The position numbers were made by a program, and so were the translations under genes. Below the pieces are notes generated by a model. That model was not told the origin of the DNA and did no database searches. It worked only from the letters and a program-made list of their open reading frames with translations. Of a stretch of DNA of 64,000 nt, positions 1-10,296 are shown in pieces; within the stretch, counting starts at the first letter, position 1; every line of letters starts with the position of its first letter. The stretch is from Peronospora farinosa (taxonomy: Eukaryota > Oomycota > Peronosporomycetes > Peronosporales > Peronosporaceae): the NCBI GenBank assembly GCA_947646735.1, contig CANTFK010000673.1, forward strand, positions 124,001 to 188,000, read 5' to 3'.

Positions 1-450
1 GTTGCGCTCTCGCTTAAGCGAGAGGCAACTGGTGATACGACTGCTTAAGCAGTCGACCAATCTCCTAACCACCCTCGCACGCGATGTAAGACGGTCTAAC
101 CGCTTCCTCGCTTGTGCTGAAGGTGTGCGCTAAGTAGCACGAGGCAAATTCGTAGAATTGCCCGTCTACACTTTGTAGCACCAGTAGTCCTTCCCACGAC
201 CCGTCTCTCTGAGCGTTCGTGTGGTTGAGATGGTCCTTAATATGGACTGGAGTGAATTCCCTCACCTCTCCCAACACCATAGGGAGTTGGCAGAGCATTT
301 GGTGCAGGGACTTGGTGAACAAGACTTGACCAACCTCTTGTATTGTCCTCCTGAGCAACATGTTGCTCAGTTGGAGCAATTCGAGGCGTTTGTGATCGGA
401 CAGCGTAGAAACGCGTCCGATGTAAGCAGCCAATCAGCGGCTGAGTCCAT
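1..450 (+). mobile_element. Ty3/gypsy LTR-gag fragment, plus orientation, cut by the window edge
   Basis: Bases 1-170 match, in the opposite orientation, the inner end of the LTR at 452-1080 and end in the same terminus (cccgtctaca). Bases 171-229 match the untranslated leader seen next to the right-hand LTR near 7904-7962. From the ATG at 230 the frame reads the N-terminus of a gag protein (starts MVLNMDW) and is nearly identical to the gag start of the large minus-strand element. The match stops at about 450, where a minus-strand LTR begins. This is therefore the 5' end of a second copy of the same family, interrupted by or recombined with the neighbouring element. Its remainder lies outside the window or is lost. 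Confidence 0.8.
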
Positions 451-451
451 T

Positions 452-1080
452 TGTAGACGGGCACTTTTACGAAGTTGCCTCGTGCTACTTAGCGCACACC
501 TTCAGCACAAGCGAGGAAGCGGTTAGACCGTCTTACATCGCGTGCGAGGGTGGTTAGGAGATTGGTCGACTGCTTAAGCAGTCGTATCACCAGTTGCCTC
601 TCGCTTAAGCGAGAGCGCCACGGACTTCTAAACAAGAAGTCACCGACGTCACGCAGAAGCTTTTCGGCTTCTCGTGCGTGGTGCGTATGTTTAAGTAAAT
701 TCAAGACTGAGCTATATTTAATTAATTATAACTAAATATATGCTTAACTACTGATTGGCTATATATATATATATATAGATATATATATATATATAGATAG
801 ATAGATCGGATACGCGAGTCTTTAGAAGCGTATCCTGTCGCATGAGCTTAAATCTAGATTTCAGATCGCAACTGACGTCCTTCTGAGACGTCGCGATGCC
901 TAGTTTCAACTAGCGTCATCCCTTCCCATGTAAAATAGATTGATGGATATCACATGCACGAGGGTGGATCACATTTGTGTATCGCACCCAATTGGCAGGT
1001 CAAAAGTAATCATAAAAACTTTTAGACATTACATTAAGTAGATTACTTAATGTTTACGTGTAACTAGATGCCCTGTTACA
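452..1080 (-). repeat. 3' LTR of the Ty3/gypsy element
   Basis: This 629-bp LTR starts on the minus strand with TGTAACAGGG (at 1080) and ends ...CTACA (at 452), giving the usual TG...CA ends. It is nearly identical, over its length, to the right LTR at 7963-9157 once the insertion in that copy is removed. It contains an AT microsatellite (about 760-806) and at least six short inverted repeats, including two CTTAAG-centred palindromes at 598-615 and 567-584. Confidence 0.9.
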
Positions 1081-1095
1081 CCATCCCCCGTTTTA
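1081..1095 (-). other. Polypurine tract next to the 3' LTR
   Basis: Read on the minus strand the bases are AAAACGGGGGATGG, directly before the LTR start TGTAACAGGG. A purine-rich tract in this position is the plus-strand priming site of LTR retrotransposons. It fixes the orientation of the element as minus. Confidence 0.85.
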
Positions 1096-1186
1096 TAACG
1101 ATGTTTACATTTTGTAAAACATCTCCTAAGAGACAGAGAGACTGGCGAGCCGTTGTAAACGCGCCGCTTTAGTCTGCTCAGTACTC

Positions 1187-2585
1187 ATGCCACCGAAACG
1201 TGGTAAGGCTGATGGGTCGCCTGCAAAGGCACCCATGCAGTCCAGCACTAAGCGCACGCGCCGCGATTTATCGCAGCCGTCGCAAAATGCGTCAGGCACT
1301 GGGGTGGATCTTCCATCTCTCATTGTAGACTACAATGAGACCACACCACTGCCATCACCCCAAAATGGCGATGAGCATAGTGCATTGATGGGACGTATGT
1401 CCCCATCATTTGAGGCACCCGTCCTTGAGGAAGCATCTATGCTTCCTACAAGAGAAGGTAAAACCCCGTCGTCTGCGCCTACGAGCGCAGCGACTAAGAC
1501 TGAGCACGCTACTTTGAAAGGAGTAGTCGCGACTCAGTCAGATGTGACTCCTCAAGCTGATGTCTTGACAATCCATAATGGAGAGTCAGACTCAGGTGAG
1601 TGTGAGCTTAAAGCTCTACCAAGTACACCGTCGGCCTCACTATCCCGCCGTCGCGAGGGCGGCTACGTTAGTGGTGGCTTGCCACCAATGCCACCTCCAT
1701 CTGAGTGGATGAACTCGGATGGGTCTAGTGCAGCGCTTTTGCAGCGTACGCTCATAAATTTTATAGCGTCTCTTCCTTGTGGAAAAAGCAAGGCAAAGCA
1801 CTTGGTCGTGCTTTCCCAATTCCAGTCGTGCTGCGTTCTAACGAAACAGCCGACGAATATGAAGCTGAACTTCGGCGCCGTGTAACTTTGTATGTAGATG
1901 CAACTAAACAGCGGTCGCAGCGAATCAGCTTCGCCATGAAGCGTGCGCATGAAATTATGGGTGGTAAGCGACTACCAATTAATTCTCGCCACGCTTCTTC
2001 TACTAGTCCGTCCGGACCTAGCAGGAAGAATACAGCTGGTGCTGCTTTACATAAGCAGCCACCAGCCCATGCACGTCGACGCGCAAAGCGTCCACAGGAT
2101 CCCACGAGTCAAAGCTCGTTGGGTAAACCTAAGGATATGGAGCTTTCGCTTCACAAACCGGTGGGCCAACAGCCTTCCAACAAGGAAGCGCGTATTCCCT
2201 TCCGTTTCCACCAGCACAGGTGGCGCCCGATAGAAGCGGCGATTACGCCCACCTACTCGCGGCTGCCTACCCTGCTGCTGTTCAGTCGCAGGCTAAGTCC
2301 GCTGCGCTGAAGAGGCAGGTGACAGATCTCGAGAGTCAAGTCTCGCGACTGAGCTCGGATCTGCGCGATGTGAGGACGAGGTACCGTCAGGGGTATGACC
2401 GCCTGAAGACCCGCTTGGACATCCTAGAGCGACTGGTGATGAGAGACCCCCGTCAAGCGCGGAGTCCTCCTCGATCACCGAGTCCTCTATCGCCTTGCTC
2501 GTATACGGGGAGCCTATCGGCTTCCTCGTCGCCTGATCGGCCGCGACGCTCGACTCACAGTCGACGTCACCATCGGTCTCGTTAG
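1187..2585 (+). CDS. Antisense ORF in the 3' region of the retrotransposon (frameshifted)
   Basis: Three plus-strand frames join end to end: 1187 to about 1775, about 1777 to 2200, and about 2203 to 2585. Together they would encode about 465 residues. The start is an ATG at 1187 (MPPKRGK). The first part is Ser/Thr/Pro-rich with basic patches. The middle part is charged and helical (around ELRRRVTLYVDATKQRSQRI). The last 120 residues hold a coiled coil (heptads around LESQVSRLSSDLRDVR) followed by an Arg/Ser-rich tail. The protein lies antisense to the retrotransposon, and its last part overlaps the sense reading of the integrase tail. Two single-base frameshifts break it here. I do not recognise the family. 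Antisense ORFs between pol and the 3' LTR are known in some plant Ty3 lineages; that this is the same phenomenon is inference. It could instead be a captured host gene. Confidence 0.5.
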
Positions 2586-2895
2586 ATTGATGTGGATATG
2601 TGATCTCTTCTGGATCAACATACTGTTTCAGACGACCCACGTAAAATACGGGGTGCGTCTTCATATACGGTGGGAGAGTGAGCCTCTAATTTAGGTCTCC
2701 AACTTCTTCAACCACTGTAAAGGGCCCAATGAATCGGGGCAATAGCTTAGTAGTACCACCAGGTAGTACAGAAAATGCATGTTTAGGTAGGGTAGCAGTA
2801 CTTAATAGCACTTTGTCCCCCACACTAAAGTGTTCATTGTTTTTGCGACCATGCTGGTCTGCATATTGTTTTTGCTTGTCCTGTTCGCTTGCCAT
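2293..2895 (-). pseudogene. Integrase C-terminal domain, broken
   Basis: The minus frame from 2895 reads a helical and beta-rich segment with KVLLST and FIGPFTVVEEVG, typical of the SH3-like C-terminal domain of Ty3 integrases. A second frame from 2664 continues with THPVFYVGRLKQY, the usual conserved end of these integrases, followed by an acidic Ser-rich tail of about 95 residues. The frame changes between the two parts. It lies directly downstream of the integrase core. Confidence 0.8.
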
Positions 2896-3059
2896 CGCGT
2901 CACGGACTTTACGTGTGATGGCTAACGCACATCCACAAATCGCTGAGCTTCGCTCACGCTTTTAGCATCCAGCTCGTCTATGACGCCTCCAAGAGGTCGT
3001 TCATGGGTCGACGCTGTTGATAACACTATAGTGTCATCATCAAGGAGCACTGGCATTTC

Positions 3060-4773
3060 TTATCGTGCCTCCTCTGTGACACCTATAGGTGACGTGACCC
3101 CTGCTAAACTAGCAGTGTCACTAGGGCAACCTTGGCCCTCTTTGGCATTCGCACCGAGCGAAGTGAGGGGCCCTCCCCCACTAAGACTCGGTCTGCGTAC
3201 GAACGAGACTGGCGTTCGAGGATGACGCAGTACGCTAATGTAAAACGGTGTTTCACCCGTACTGGCGTGAACACTGTTATTAATAGTGAACTCCACGAAT
3301 GGAAATTGCTTGCTCCATTCTTCGGGAGTCGCTACTGTACGCAACACATCCGCCACGACTCGATTGGCTCGTTCTGTTTGGCCATCGGTCTGGGGAATGA
3401 TCAGCGGTTGACATGTGGAGCTTGCTTCCCAGCAGCTCAAACACATGTCGCCAAAAACCCTACGTAAAACGCGGATCCCGGTCCGATACTATGGACTCGG
3501 GCATCCCGTGTAGTCGATACACGCGATCCAGAAACAAGAGGGCAGCCTCTTTTCCTGAGATCTTGGTGCTACATGATGCCAAATGCACCATCTTGCTCAG
3601 TCTGTCTACAAAGACGACGAGCCCCGTCCTGCCTTTATGTTCAGGCGGTAAGCCAAACATGAAGTCCAAACTGACCGACTTCCAACATTCAGTTGGAATC
3701 GGCAGTGGCTTCAGTGGCGCACTATTCGAAGGTGCAGGCTTTATGCGCTGACACTCTTCACAAGAGCGAATATAGTTGGCCACCCACCGATATAGGTGGG
3801 GCCACCAAAATTCCTCTGACACTCGTAAGAATGTCTTTTCACGGCCCAGATGCCCACTAGATGGTGCATCATGGCACTCGTGAAGTATCATCAGCTTGAG
3901 ATCTGTGTCATGAGGGACATAGATTCTCAAGGGATCAAAGGGTGACAGTTGATGCCATAACAGGCCATCATTGTAACTAAAGCGATTTAGTTTCGCTTTG
4001 AGGTGCGACGGAAGGGTAACCTTTCGTCCACCAAAATGATCCAACAGCAGGCGACAATGTTCTTCCTGACTGTAACACTCCTTGATATCGGAGGCCATTG
4101 AGCTCGTCACATGGTAAGCCTTCAAGGCTGCCAATGTTGACGACTCAACTTGTGCTTTCGCACGAGACACACTTTTCTGGTGTCTTGCTTCGAAGTCTGG
4201 ACTGCGCGATAACGCGTCAGCCAAGACATTCGATTTACCCGGCTTATATTTAATTTTTAAATTAAATTTAGCGAAGAATGTTACCCATCTTGCCATTCTC
4301 GGCGAGAGGTGCGGTGAATTTATAGCGGTCCGCAGTGAAGCATGATCCGTATAAGTCGCAAAAGGTTCGGTGCCCAAGAGGTGCACCGGAAACTTTACAA
4401 GGGCATACTTAATTGAAAGTAGCTCCTTGTCATGCACAGGGTAATTCAGCTCGGCAGCTTTCAAAAGCCGAGACTGATAAGATATGACACGGTCAACGCC
4501 GTTGTCATCCTTCTGCATGAGCGCGCTGCCGATTGCAAAATTGCTTGCATCGCAGACGACGCTAAAGGGCTTATCCGCGTCTGGCAATGCCAAGACCGGT
4601 GCCTCTACAAGAGATTGCTTCACTGAAGTGAACGCATCTTCTTGTTCCTTTGACCAAGTCCATTCTGTATCCCTTTTTAAAAGGTCAGACAATGGCTTGG
4701 TCCGCTCCGCATAATTCTTGCTGTACTTATTCAAGAAATTAGCGAGCCCAAGGAATTGGCGCAGATCCTTCAC
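3060..4773 (-). pseudogene. RT end, RNase H and integrase core of Ty3 pol, broken
   Basis: From 4773 the minus frame reads the RT thumb/connection (LRQFLGLANFLNKYS), then RNase H (FSVVCDASNFAIG, DKELLSIKYAL, TYTDHASL). The integrase H2C2 zinc finger follows, with HECHD...SGH and CEEC, and then the integrase core with SLDFM (first Asp) and VSDRDPRF (second Asp). A TAG stop follows at about 3461. The reading resumes in another frame with QTDGQTERANR, which holds the catalytic Glu, and TGETPF. So all three DDE residues are visible, but the frame is broken at about 3461 and about 3410. Confidence 0.88.
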
Positions 4774-4788
4774 ATGTCGCGGGACTGG

Positions 4789-5970
4789 TCATTCCTTTAC
4801 AGCCTTTACCTTTTCTGGGTCTGCTCGTACACCATGTGCACCTACGATGCAGCCCAGTACCGGTATCTCGGGGACCTCTATTACACACTTTTGCAAGTTC
4901 ACGTATAATTGGGCGTCACCCAGAGTCTGCAACACAGCGTCTAAATGACGCTTGAGCGACTCTATCGCGCTCAGACCGTCCTCCGCCCTACTATGCACGA
5001 AGACATCGCCAAAGTAATGGGGCGCGTAGGCACGATGCTGACGCATCACGTGAGCCACCACTCGGTTGAATGTTGCCGGAGCATTTTTCAACCCTTGTGG
5101 CATCACAAGCCACTCCCACAGCATACCGCTTGGGGTGCTTACTGCCGTTTTGGCTACATCGGTATCTCTCATGAGAACCTGATAGTAGCCATCCTTCAGA
5201 TCCAACGCGGAAAAAAAGTTGGCTCTCCCATGGAATTCAATAAGACGTCTTTCCGCGGGATTGTCGTTTGCGTCGGAATGGTGGCCGTGCTCAGCTTTGT
5301 ATAAGTATAAAACACGCGCCATCCACCTGTTTCTTACGCACACAGAAGGTCGGGCTGCAGCGAGGCGACTTGCTCTCACGTACATGTCCCTCCTTAGCTC
5401 GCTTGTCGAAGAACTCATCGATGTAATCGACTTGTTCCTTCGGCAACGGCCATTGCCTGGTCACACAATACTTGGTGCCAGGCTCCAGGTCAATTTCGTG
5501 CCTGATGCCCCTATCGGCCGGTAGGCGGCTCGGCACTTCTGCTGGAAACACATCACGGTGTTTCCACAGAATATCATAGAACGGGCTGTCCTTCAAGTCT
5601 TCCCATCCTTGAGCAGCGAACCGTTTCTTTTTGCCGGTCTCCAAGACGCTCTCATCGATTGTGGATGAAGAGCAACAGTCCACCACGTTCTCTTCTGGAA
5701 CTGGTGTGACTATTTCGTGGATCTTTCCCTCCTTTAGTTCGGACAGGAACAGATCCCAAGTCATCTCCGAGAGATTTACTATCTCCTCGGCAGATGCCAA
5801 GACAAGTTGGAGCACCTCAACTGAGGATGCCTCCGGAATTTTGTCTTCGACGGCCTCGAACAACTCGTTCTTAGGTCCGTCTTCTTGGACCGAGACTGAT
5901 CCAAGGGTCACTCGTTTCGACGTGCCCTTGATCGTCTTTATACGTCTGGTGCTCGTTCTTCGAGTCACCA
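4789..5970 (-). pseudogene. Reverse transcriptase of Ty3 pol, broken and with altered active site
   Basis: The upstream part reads a linker and then HEIDLEPGTKY and SPTFCVRKK, standard for the RT N-terminus of gypsy elements. About 100 bases (5210-5310) then need one other frame (IPTQTTIPRKD) before the reading continues with FSALDLKDGYYQVLM and MPQGLKNAPATFNR. The active-site loop reads HYFGDVFVHS, where YFDD would be expected, so one catalytic Asp is replaced by Gly. The segment ends at a TGA at the place where the family has Trp (after VKAVKE). Confidence 0.85.
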
Positions 5971-6773
5971 CGACCTTTACACCTGGAAGAAGGTGTCGTT
6001 GCTATTTCATCTAACGCACTCCTTCCAATCACACCAGGCCCATGGATCTGTGCCGGTTCTTGTGGCGCTTGACTTGCTTTCAGCCCACCATTAACTGCCA
6101 CAGGCTCTCGGCTCTGTGCAGGACTATTGGACGCATGACTACCTGTCATCGCCCCATTCACTACACCAGTCTTTTCGACCTGGGTAGGAATATGTTTCAC
6201 CTGGCTTTCCGCCAGTGCACTTCCAGCTACACCACTCTTTTCGAGCTGGGTAGTACCCGGTGTCGATTGGCATACCGTCATCGAACCCTCGACTGTGTTG
6301 GACACAGCATCAGCCACATAAGCCTCTCGCAAGAGCACATCCTTTCCGGTGTCTTGCGTAGAGCTAGCGACTGTGCGTGTACGCCAGTCTATCCATGGTT
6401 GGTGTTTAGCCAACCAAGGCATGCCTAGGATGAGGTCATACGGACTCTCCATACCTAGCACTGTGAACTTCTCTTTACAAGAGAAGTCACTGAAACTGAA
6501 GGCGAGTTCAACTTGAACTCCCTCAGATTTAACGAGCGCGCCGTTCGCTAAACGAACGATCGCCTCTTCTCGCTTGCCATCCTGGCAAAGCGACACATAA
6601 CTCGCCGGTCTCTTTTTCAGAGCCGCGAGTTTCACAAAGTTTTGTGATGCACCCGAATCTACGAGAAGGGTCATCACTTGGTCATAGCCTCGTACTCGAG
6701 CGCTATAAACCAAAAGGGTTGAGGTCCGATCTTTCGGAACCTCAGGGACTATGCTACCCATTTTTTCGATCAC
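5871..6773 (-). pseudogene. Retropepsin-type aspartic protease segment of the Ty3 element
   Basis: The minus frame from 6773 (MIEKMGS) contains the active-site motif VDSGASQNFV and, further on, YDLILGMPWLAKHQPWIDW. Both are hallmarks of gypsy retropepsin-like proteases. About 150 residues of Thr/Gln/Ala-rich linker follow. It overlaps the start of the RT linker frame at 5871-5970, consistent with a frame change between protease and RT. It follows gag directly. Confidence 0.85.
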
Positions 6774-6823
6774 TCTGAACTTAGGGGTAGCTTCAGAGTC
6801 CGCGACAGTAGGGCATCCCGCCC

Positions 6824-7903
6824 CTACTGCGCTCCCGCATTTCCCGACCCATCTTGGGCAGGTGCTGAACCCGTGCGTCGTGCAAGCTGGTTTTTCGCAC
6901 CTCCCTTCGGGTTGGGAGACCTTTTGCTGGCTGCCTTAGCACCAGCAGATACTTTGGCATAGCAGCGATCCATCATATGGCCTCGCTTGCTGCACTTGTA
7001 GCAGATAATATCTGCATTGCCTAACTCCATAGGAGTGGCATCAGACTTCTCGGACGACGGCCTGTAATAGGCTGTCGCCGAGGCGCTGTTGTAGGATTGC
7101 TCCTCAACTAAGGCAATATCAATTGCCTCTTCCATCGTCGCTGACACCTTTCTGAAAAGGGCCTGACGCGATGGGCCGTGCCTAAGTCCATTCATGAACG
7201 TGCCACCTTGATACGCTCTGGTATCGGTCCCCCATCAATGGACGCCGACAGCGAACGCATTTCCGGCACAAATTCTTGCAGAGAGCGTTTCGCCTGTCGT
7301 GCTCCAAAGAAGCGCGCCATAAGCAACACTTCGTTGTTAGGCGGCTGATACATGGCGCGAATCTTTGCCTTAAAGATTGCCCATGATGGGAATGCATCAG
7401 CATTAGCCATCAGCGCATAGTATGCCTACTCTGATGCTTTGCCACGCAAGTTGGACATGGCATACGACCATTCTGGTGTCGTTTTCGATGAGCTGCGCCA
7501 CTTCACATTGCTCTACGGCTAATAGCCAGTGAACAATCGTGTGAGGGGTAGGTCCATCGAACTTCGGAGGGTCCATCCGAATAGGCCTCGGTTGAGTAGG
7601 CCGGGTAGAGAGCGTATCAACAGTTCTGTTGAGAGCCTCATTACGTGCTTGCTCACGAAAAAGCTCATCCTGGGTCTTATTGATGGACTCAGCTGTGGCT
7701 TAACTGTTTGCCTCGGACGCGTTTCTACGCTGTCCGAGCACAAACGCCTCGAATTGCTCCAACTGAGCAACATGTTGCTCAGGAGGACAATGCAAGAGGT
7801 TGGCCAGGGCTTGTCCACCAAGTCCCTGCGCCATATGCTCTGCCAACTCCCTATGGTGTTGGGAGAGGTGAGGGAATTCACTCCAGTCCATATTAAGGAC
7901 CAT
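6824..7903 (-). pseudogene. gag of the Ty3 element, broken
   Basis: Gag starts at the minus-strand ATG at 7903 (MVLNMDW), the same start seen in the fragment at 230. The early frame ends at about 7700 in a TAA. After that the same frame is open again through KFDGPTPHTIVHW. The capsid-like part continues in another frame (MSNLRGKASE, a TAG where Trp is expected, then AYYALMANADAF and the segment IRAMYQPPNNE). The last part, from 7195, holds a CCHC zinc knuckle with CYKCSKRGHMMDRC (C-x2-C-x4-H-x4-C), typical of nucleocapsid. Several breaks make it non-functional. Confidence 0.82.
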
Positions 7904-8537
7904 CTCAACCACACGAACGCTCAGAGAGACGGGTCGTGGGAAGGACTACTGGTGCTACAAAGTGTAGACGGGCAATTCTACGAATTTGCCTCGTGCTACT
8001 TAGCGCACACCTTCAGCACAAGCGAGGAAGCGGTTAGACCGTCTTACATCGCGTGCGAGGGTGGTTAGGAGATTGGTCGACTGTTTAAGCAGTCGTATCA
8101 CCAGTTGCCTCTCGCTTAAGCTAGAGCGCAACGGACTTCTAAACAAGAAGTCACCGACGTCACGCAGAAGCTTTTCGGCTTCTCGTGCGTGGTGCGTATG
8201 TTTAAGTAAATTCAAGACTGAGCTATATTTAATTAATTATAACTAAATATATGCTTAACTACTGATTGGCTATATATATATATATATAGATATATAATAT
8301 AGATAGATAGATCGGATACGCGAGTCTTTAGAAGCGTATCCTGTCGTATGATCTTAAATGTAGATTTCAGATCGCAACTGACGTCCTTCTGAGACGTCGC
8401 GATGCCTAGCTTCAACTAGCGTCATCCCTTCCCATGTAAATAGATTGATGGATATCACATGCACGAGGGGGGATCACATTTGTGTATCGCACCCAATTGG
8501 CAGGTCAAAAGTAATCATGAATACTTTTAGACCAAAC

Positions 8538-9125
8538 ATTCAGTATATTAATCCTTGTCGGGTTGGGGTAACGCCCTCCCGGAAGGCCTGAACTAGCTTA
8601 ATGCTAGTCAGGCCTTGGACGGATCCTTCGCGGTATCCGTCAGTTTAGGACGGGCCTCTCTCCCTCTACACACCTCTCTCTTGCCGCTCTCATCCCCAGC
8701 CGCCAGTCAAGCCGCCAGTCAAGCCGCCACGATGTACGCCGCCACGCCCGACCCGAAGTCCCGGCATCTTCACTTTGGTACGCTCGCATAATCCTTTGTT
8801 CCACGGCGCAAGCAACAAGAGACCCTCCCTGGGTAGGACCTGTTGACAAGATAGACATCCAAGGGATCCAAGCAAGAAACCTACCGCTGGACACCGCCGT
8901 CGACTGGCCCCAGACCTGCACCTCCTTTGCCGGTGTGCAAAGGATCGTGCAGCCTGGACGGCCTTCAGCGCGGCGCATATAGCGCGCGCCGCTTAATGGA
9001 CCCTGGCGAGAGTAGAGATAAATGTAGAGAAGAGAGATGACCCGACGCATGCGGAAGTTGAGCCACTTTGGTGGCAAGACGGCTCGCGTAACGCGTTAAC
9101 ATACATACATATTCAGTATATTAAT
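8538..9125. repeat. 15-bp target-site duplication around the SINE-like insert
   Basis: The sequence attcagtatattaat occurs at 8538-8552 and again at 9111-9125. The uninterrupted LTR at 452-1080 has a single, similar AT-rich stretch at the matching place. Confidence 0.85.
8553..9110 (+). mobile_element. SINE-like retroposon inserted in the 5' LTR
   Basis: The 558-bp insert is flanked by a perfect 15-bp duplication attcagtatattaat (8538-8552 and 9111-9125). It ends with the short tandem tail acatacatacat (9099-9110). A long target duplication plus a simple-repeat tail is what target-primed reverse transcription by LINE machinery leaves. The head is highly structured: a stem at about 8583-8616 (aaggcctga...caggcctt) and a second at about 8618-8641 (gacggatcc...gtatccgtc). 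A short tandem repeat, gccgccagtcaa, lies at about 8700-8730. No long ORF is convincing. I see no clear tRNA A/B box pair, so the origin of the head is unknown. Confidence 0.65.
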
Positions 9126-9157
9126 TAATGTTTGCGTGTGACTAGATGCCCTGTTAC

Positions 9158-10296
9158 GATAGGTCGGATTGCTGATCGCAGCATCAAATTTTTAAAGCTA
9201 CATGGAAATTATTCAACAACCAACTTCATTTCGTAGCCGACGTGAATTCAATTTTGAGCACCCAAATAAACATTTGGCAAAGAAAGAGAGAACGATATTT
9301 TGTTAGGATACTTGTCATCGTAGCAATTCCATCAAACTCATTGATGCTTGAGAGATTGGTCGTATCGATTCGACTGCACGAGAGAGAGTAAGATGACTTT
9401 AAGAAAAACAAATGAGTGGAGAGTGGAGAAGGAAAGACCGAAACGACGACATTTATTTTTTAATGATGTAGCACAAGTAGTCGTAGCAAGCGATCGATTA
9501 GCGGCAGTGAACACATCCAAGTCTGGAGTGTTTCAACAATACCAAACACTGTGCAATAACAATAGCAGTGGATGTGAACTTTGTGCGCTTTTTCTTTGAA
9601 AGACAGGCGGCAAGGCTTGATACTTGGCTGCTGGGATTCATGTGACAAGCGGGATCTTTCGCTCAAAAGGTCGCGCTAGAGGACGTCAAACGTTGGTTCT
9701 GCCTGTCCATGTTTTAGCATGCATTGACACCAATTACCAGTCAATGTTGGACATACCATGGCGATGGTCTTGATGATGATCAGACTGTCTGTTACATCCT
9801 TATGATTATCTAAGATATGTATAGAAATGGATCTATCCTGATCTTCTGCCATGACTACGTCGATCTAGCTTCTTCTGCTAACACAACCCGACGGGTTTCA
9901 CGGAGGACACTCCAAAAGGACACGTGGGATCTTTTGACCAAACCCGAGCATATGCAGGGGGCACGTGGCGCCTTGAAAGTGAGGCCGGGTACCACATTTC
10001 CAGACGGTCCAGCTGACTGATTCCTGACATGCAGCACCGGTCGGAATCGGAATGGACGGAATCAAGAGCGATAATGTTGATCGGTGCTTTCTCATAAGGA
10101 GGACGTAATGTTGATTGTTTATTTGTATTTAAATGTTAGTTCGAGACTAATAAATAGCGCAAATTCTAATCCAAAGACTAAAAATGACGAGAGACGACTT
10201 GTGTCTCAAAAGGGTTTGCTCATGAACTGAACGAAGGGTAAGAGCACAGTTTGCTTACCTGATACCACTGTGTAGACCGGACGGTACAGTGTCAAG
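9158..10296. other. No recognisable gene
   Basis: Only short ORFs without recognisable motifs are seen on either strand. The stretch separates the retrotransposon from a small basic gene. A few short A/T runs are present, and I see no RNA gene. Confidence 0.6.

Larger units (their letters stand above)
452..9157 (-). mobile_element. Degenerate Ty3/gypsy LTR retrotransposon
   Basis: On the minus strand the order is 5' LTR (9157-7963), gag with a zinc knuckle, aspartic protease, reverse transcriptase, RNase H, integrase with an H2C2 zinc finger and DDE core, integrase C-terminal domain, a 3' region holding an antisense ORF, a polypurine tract and the 3' LTR (1080-452). Protease-RT-RNase H-integrase is the Ty3/gypsy order. 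Coding is broken by several frameshifts and by in-frame stops at places where related proteins have tryptophan (for example near 4786 and in gag near 7430). The RT active-site motif reads FGDV where YxDD is expected. The element is therefore inactive. No matching short target duplication is seen at 451 and 9158. Confidence 0.92.
7963..9157 (-). repeat. 5' LTR of the Ty3/gypsy element, split by an insertion
   Basis: Bases 7963-8537 and about 9111-9157 align with the LTR at 452-1080, and both copies end in cccgtctaca on the internal side. The outer end reads GTAACAGGG with the expected first T changed (+ strand ...ctgttac|g). The copy is interrupted by 558 bp flanked by a 15-bp duplication. The CTTAAG palindromes present in the other copy carry single changes here. 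The leader that follows (7962 down to 7904) contains no obvious TGG-type tRNA primer site directly at the LTR edge. Confidence 0.88.
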
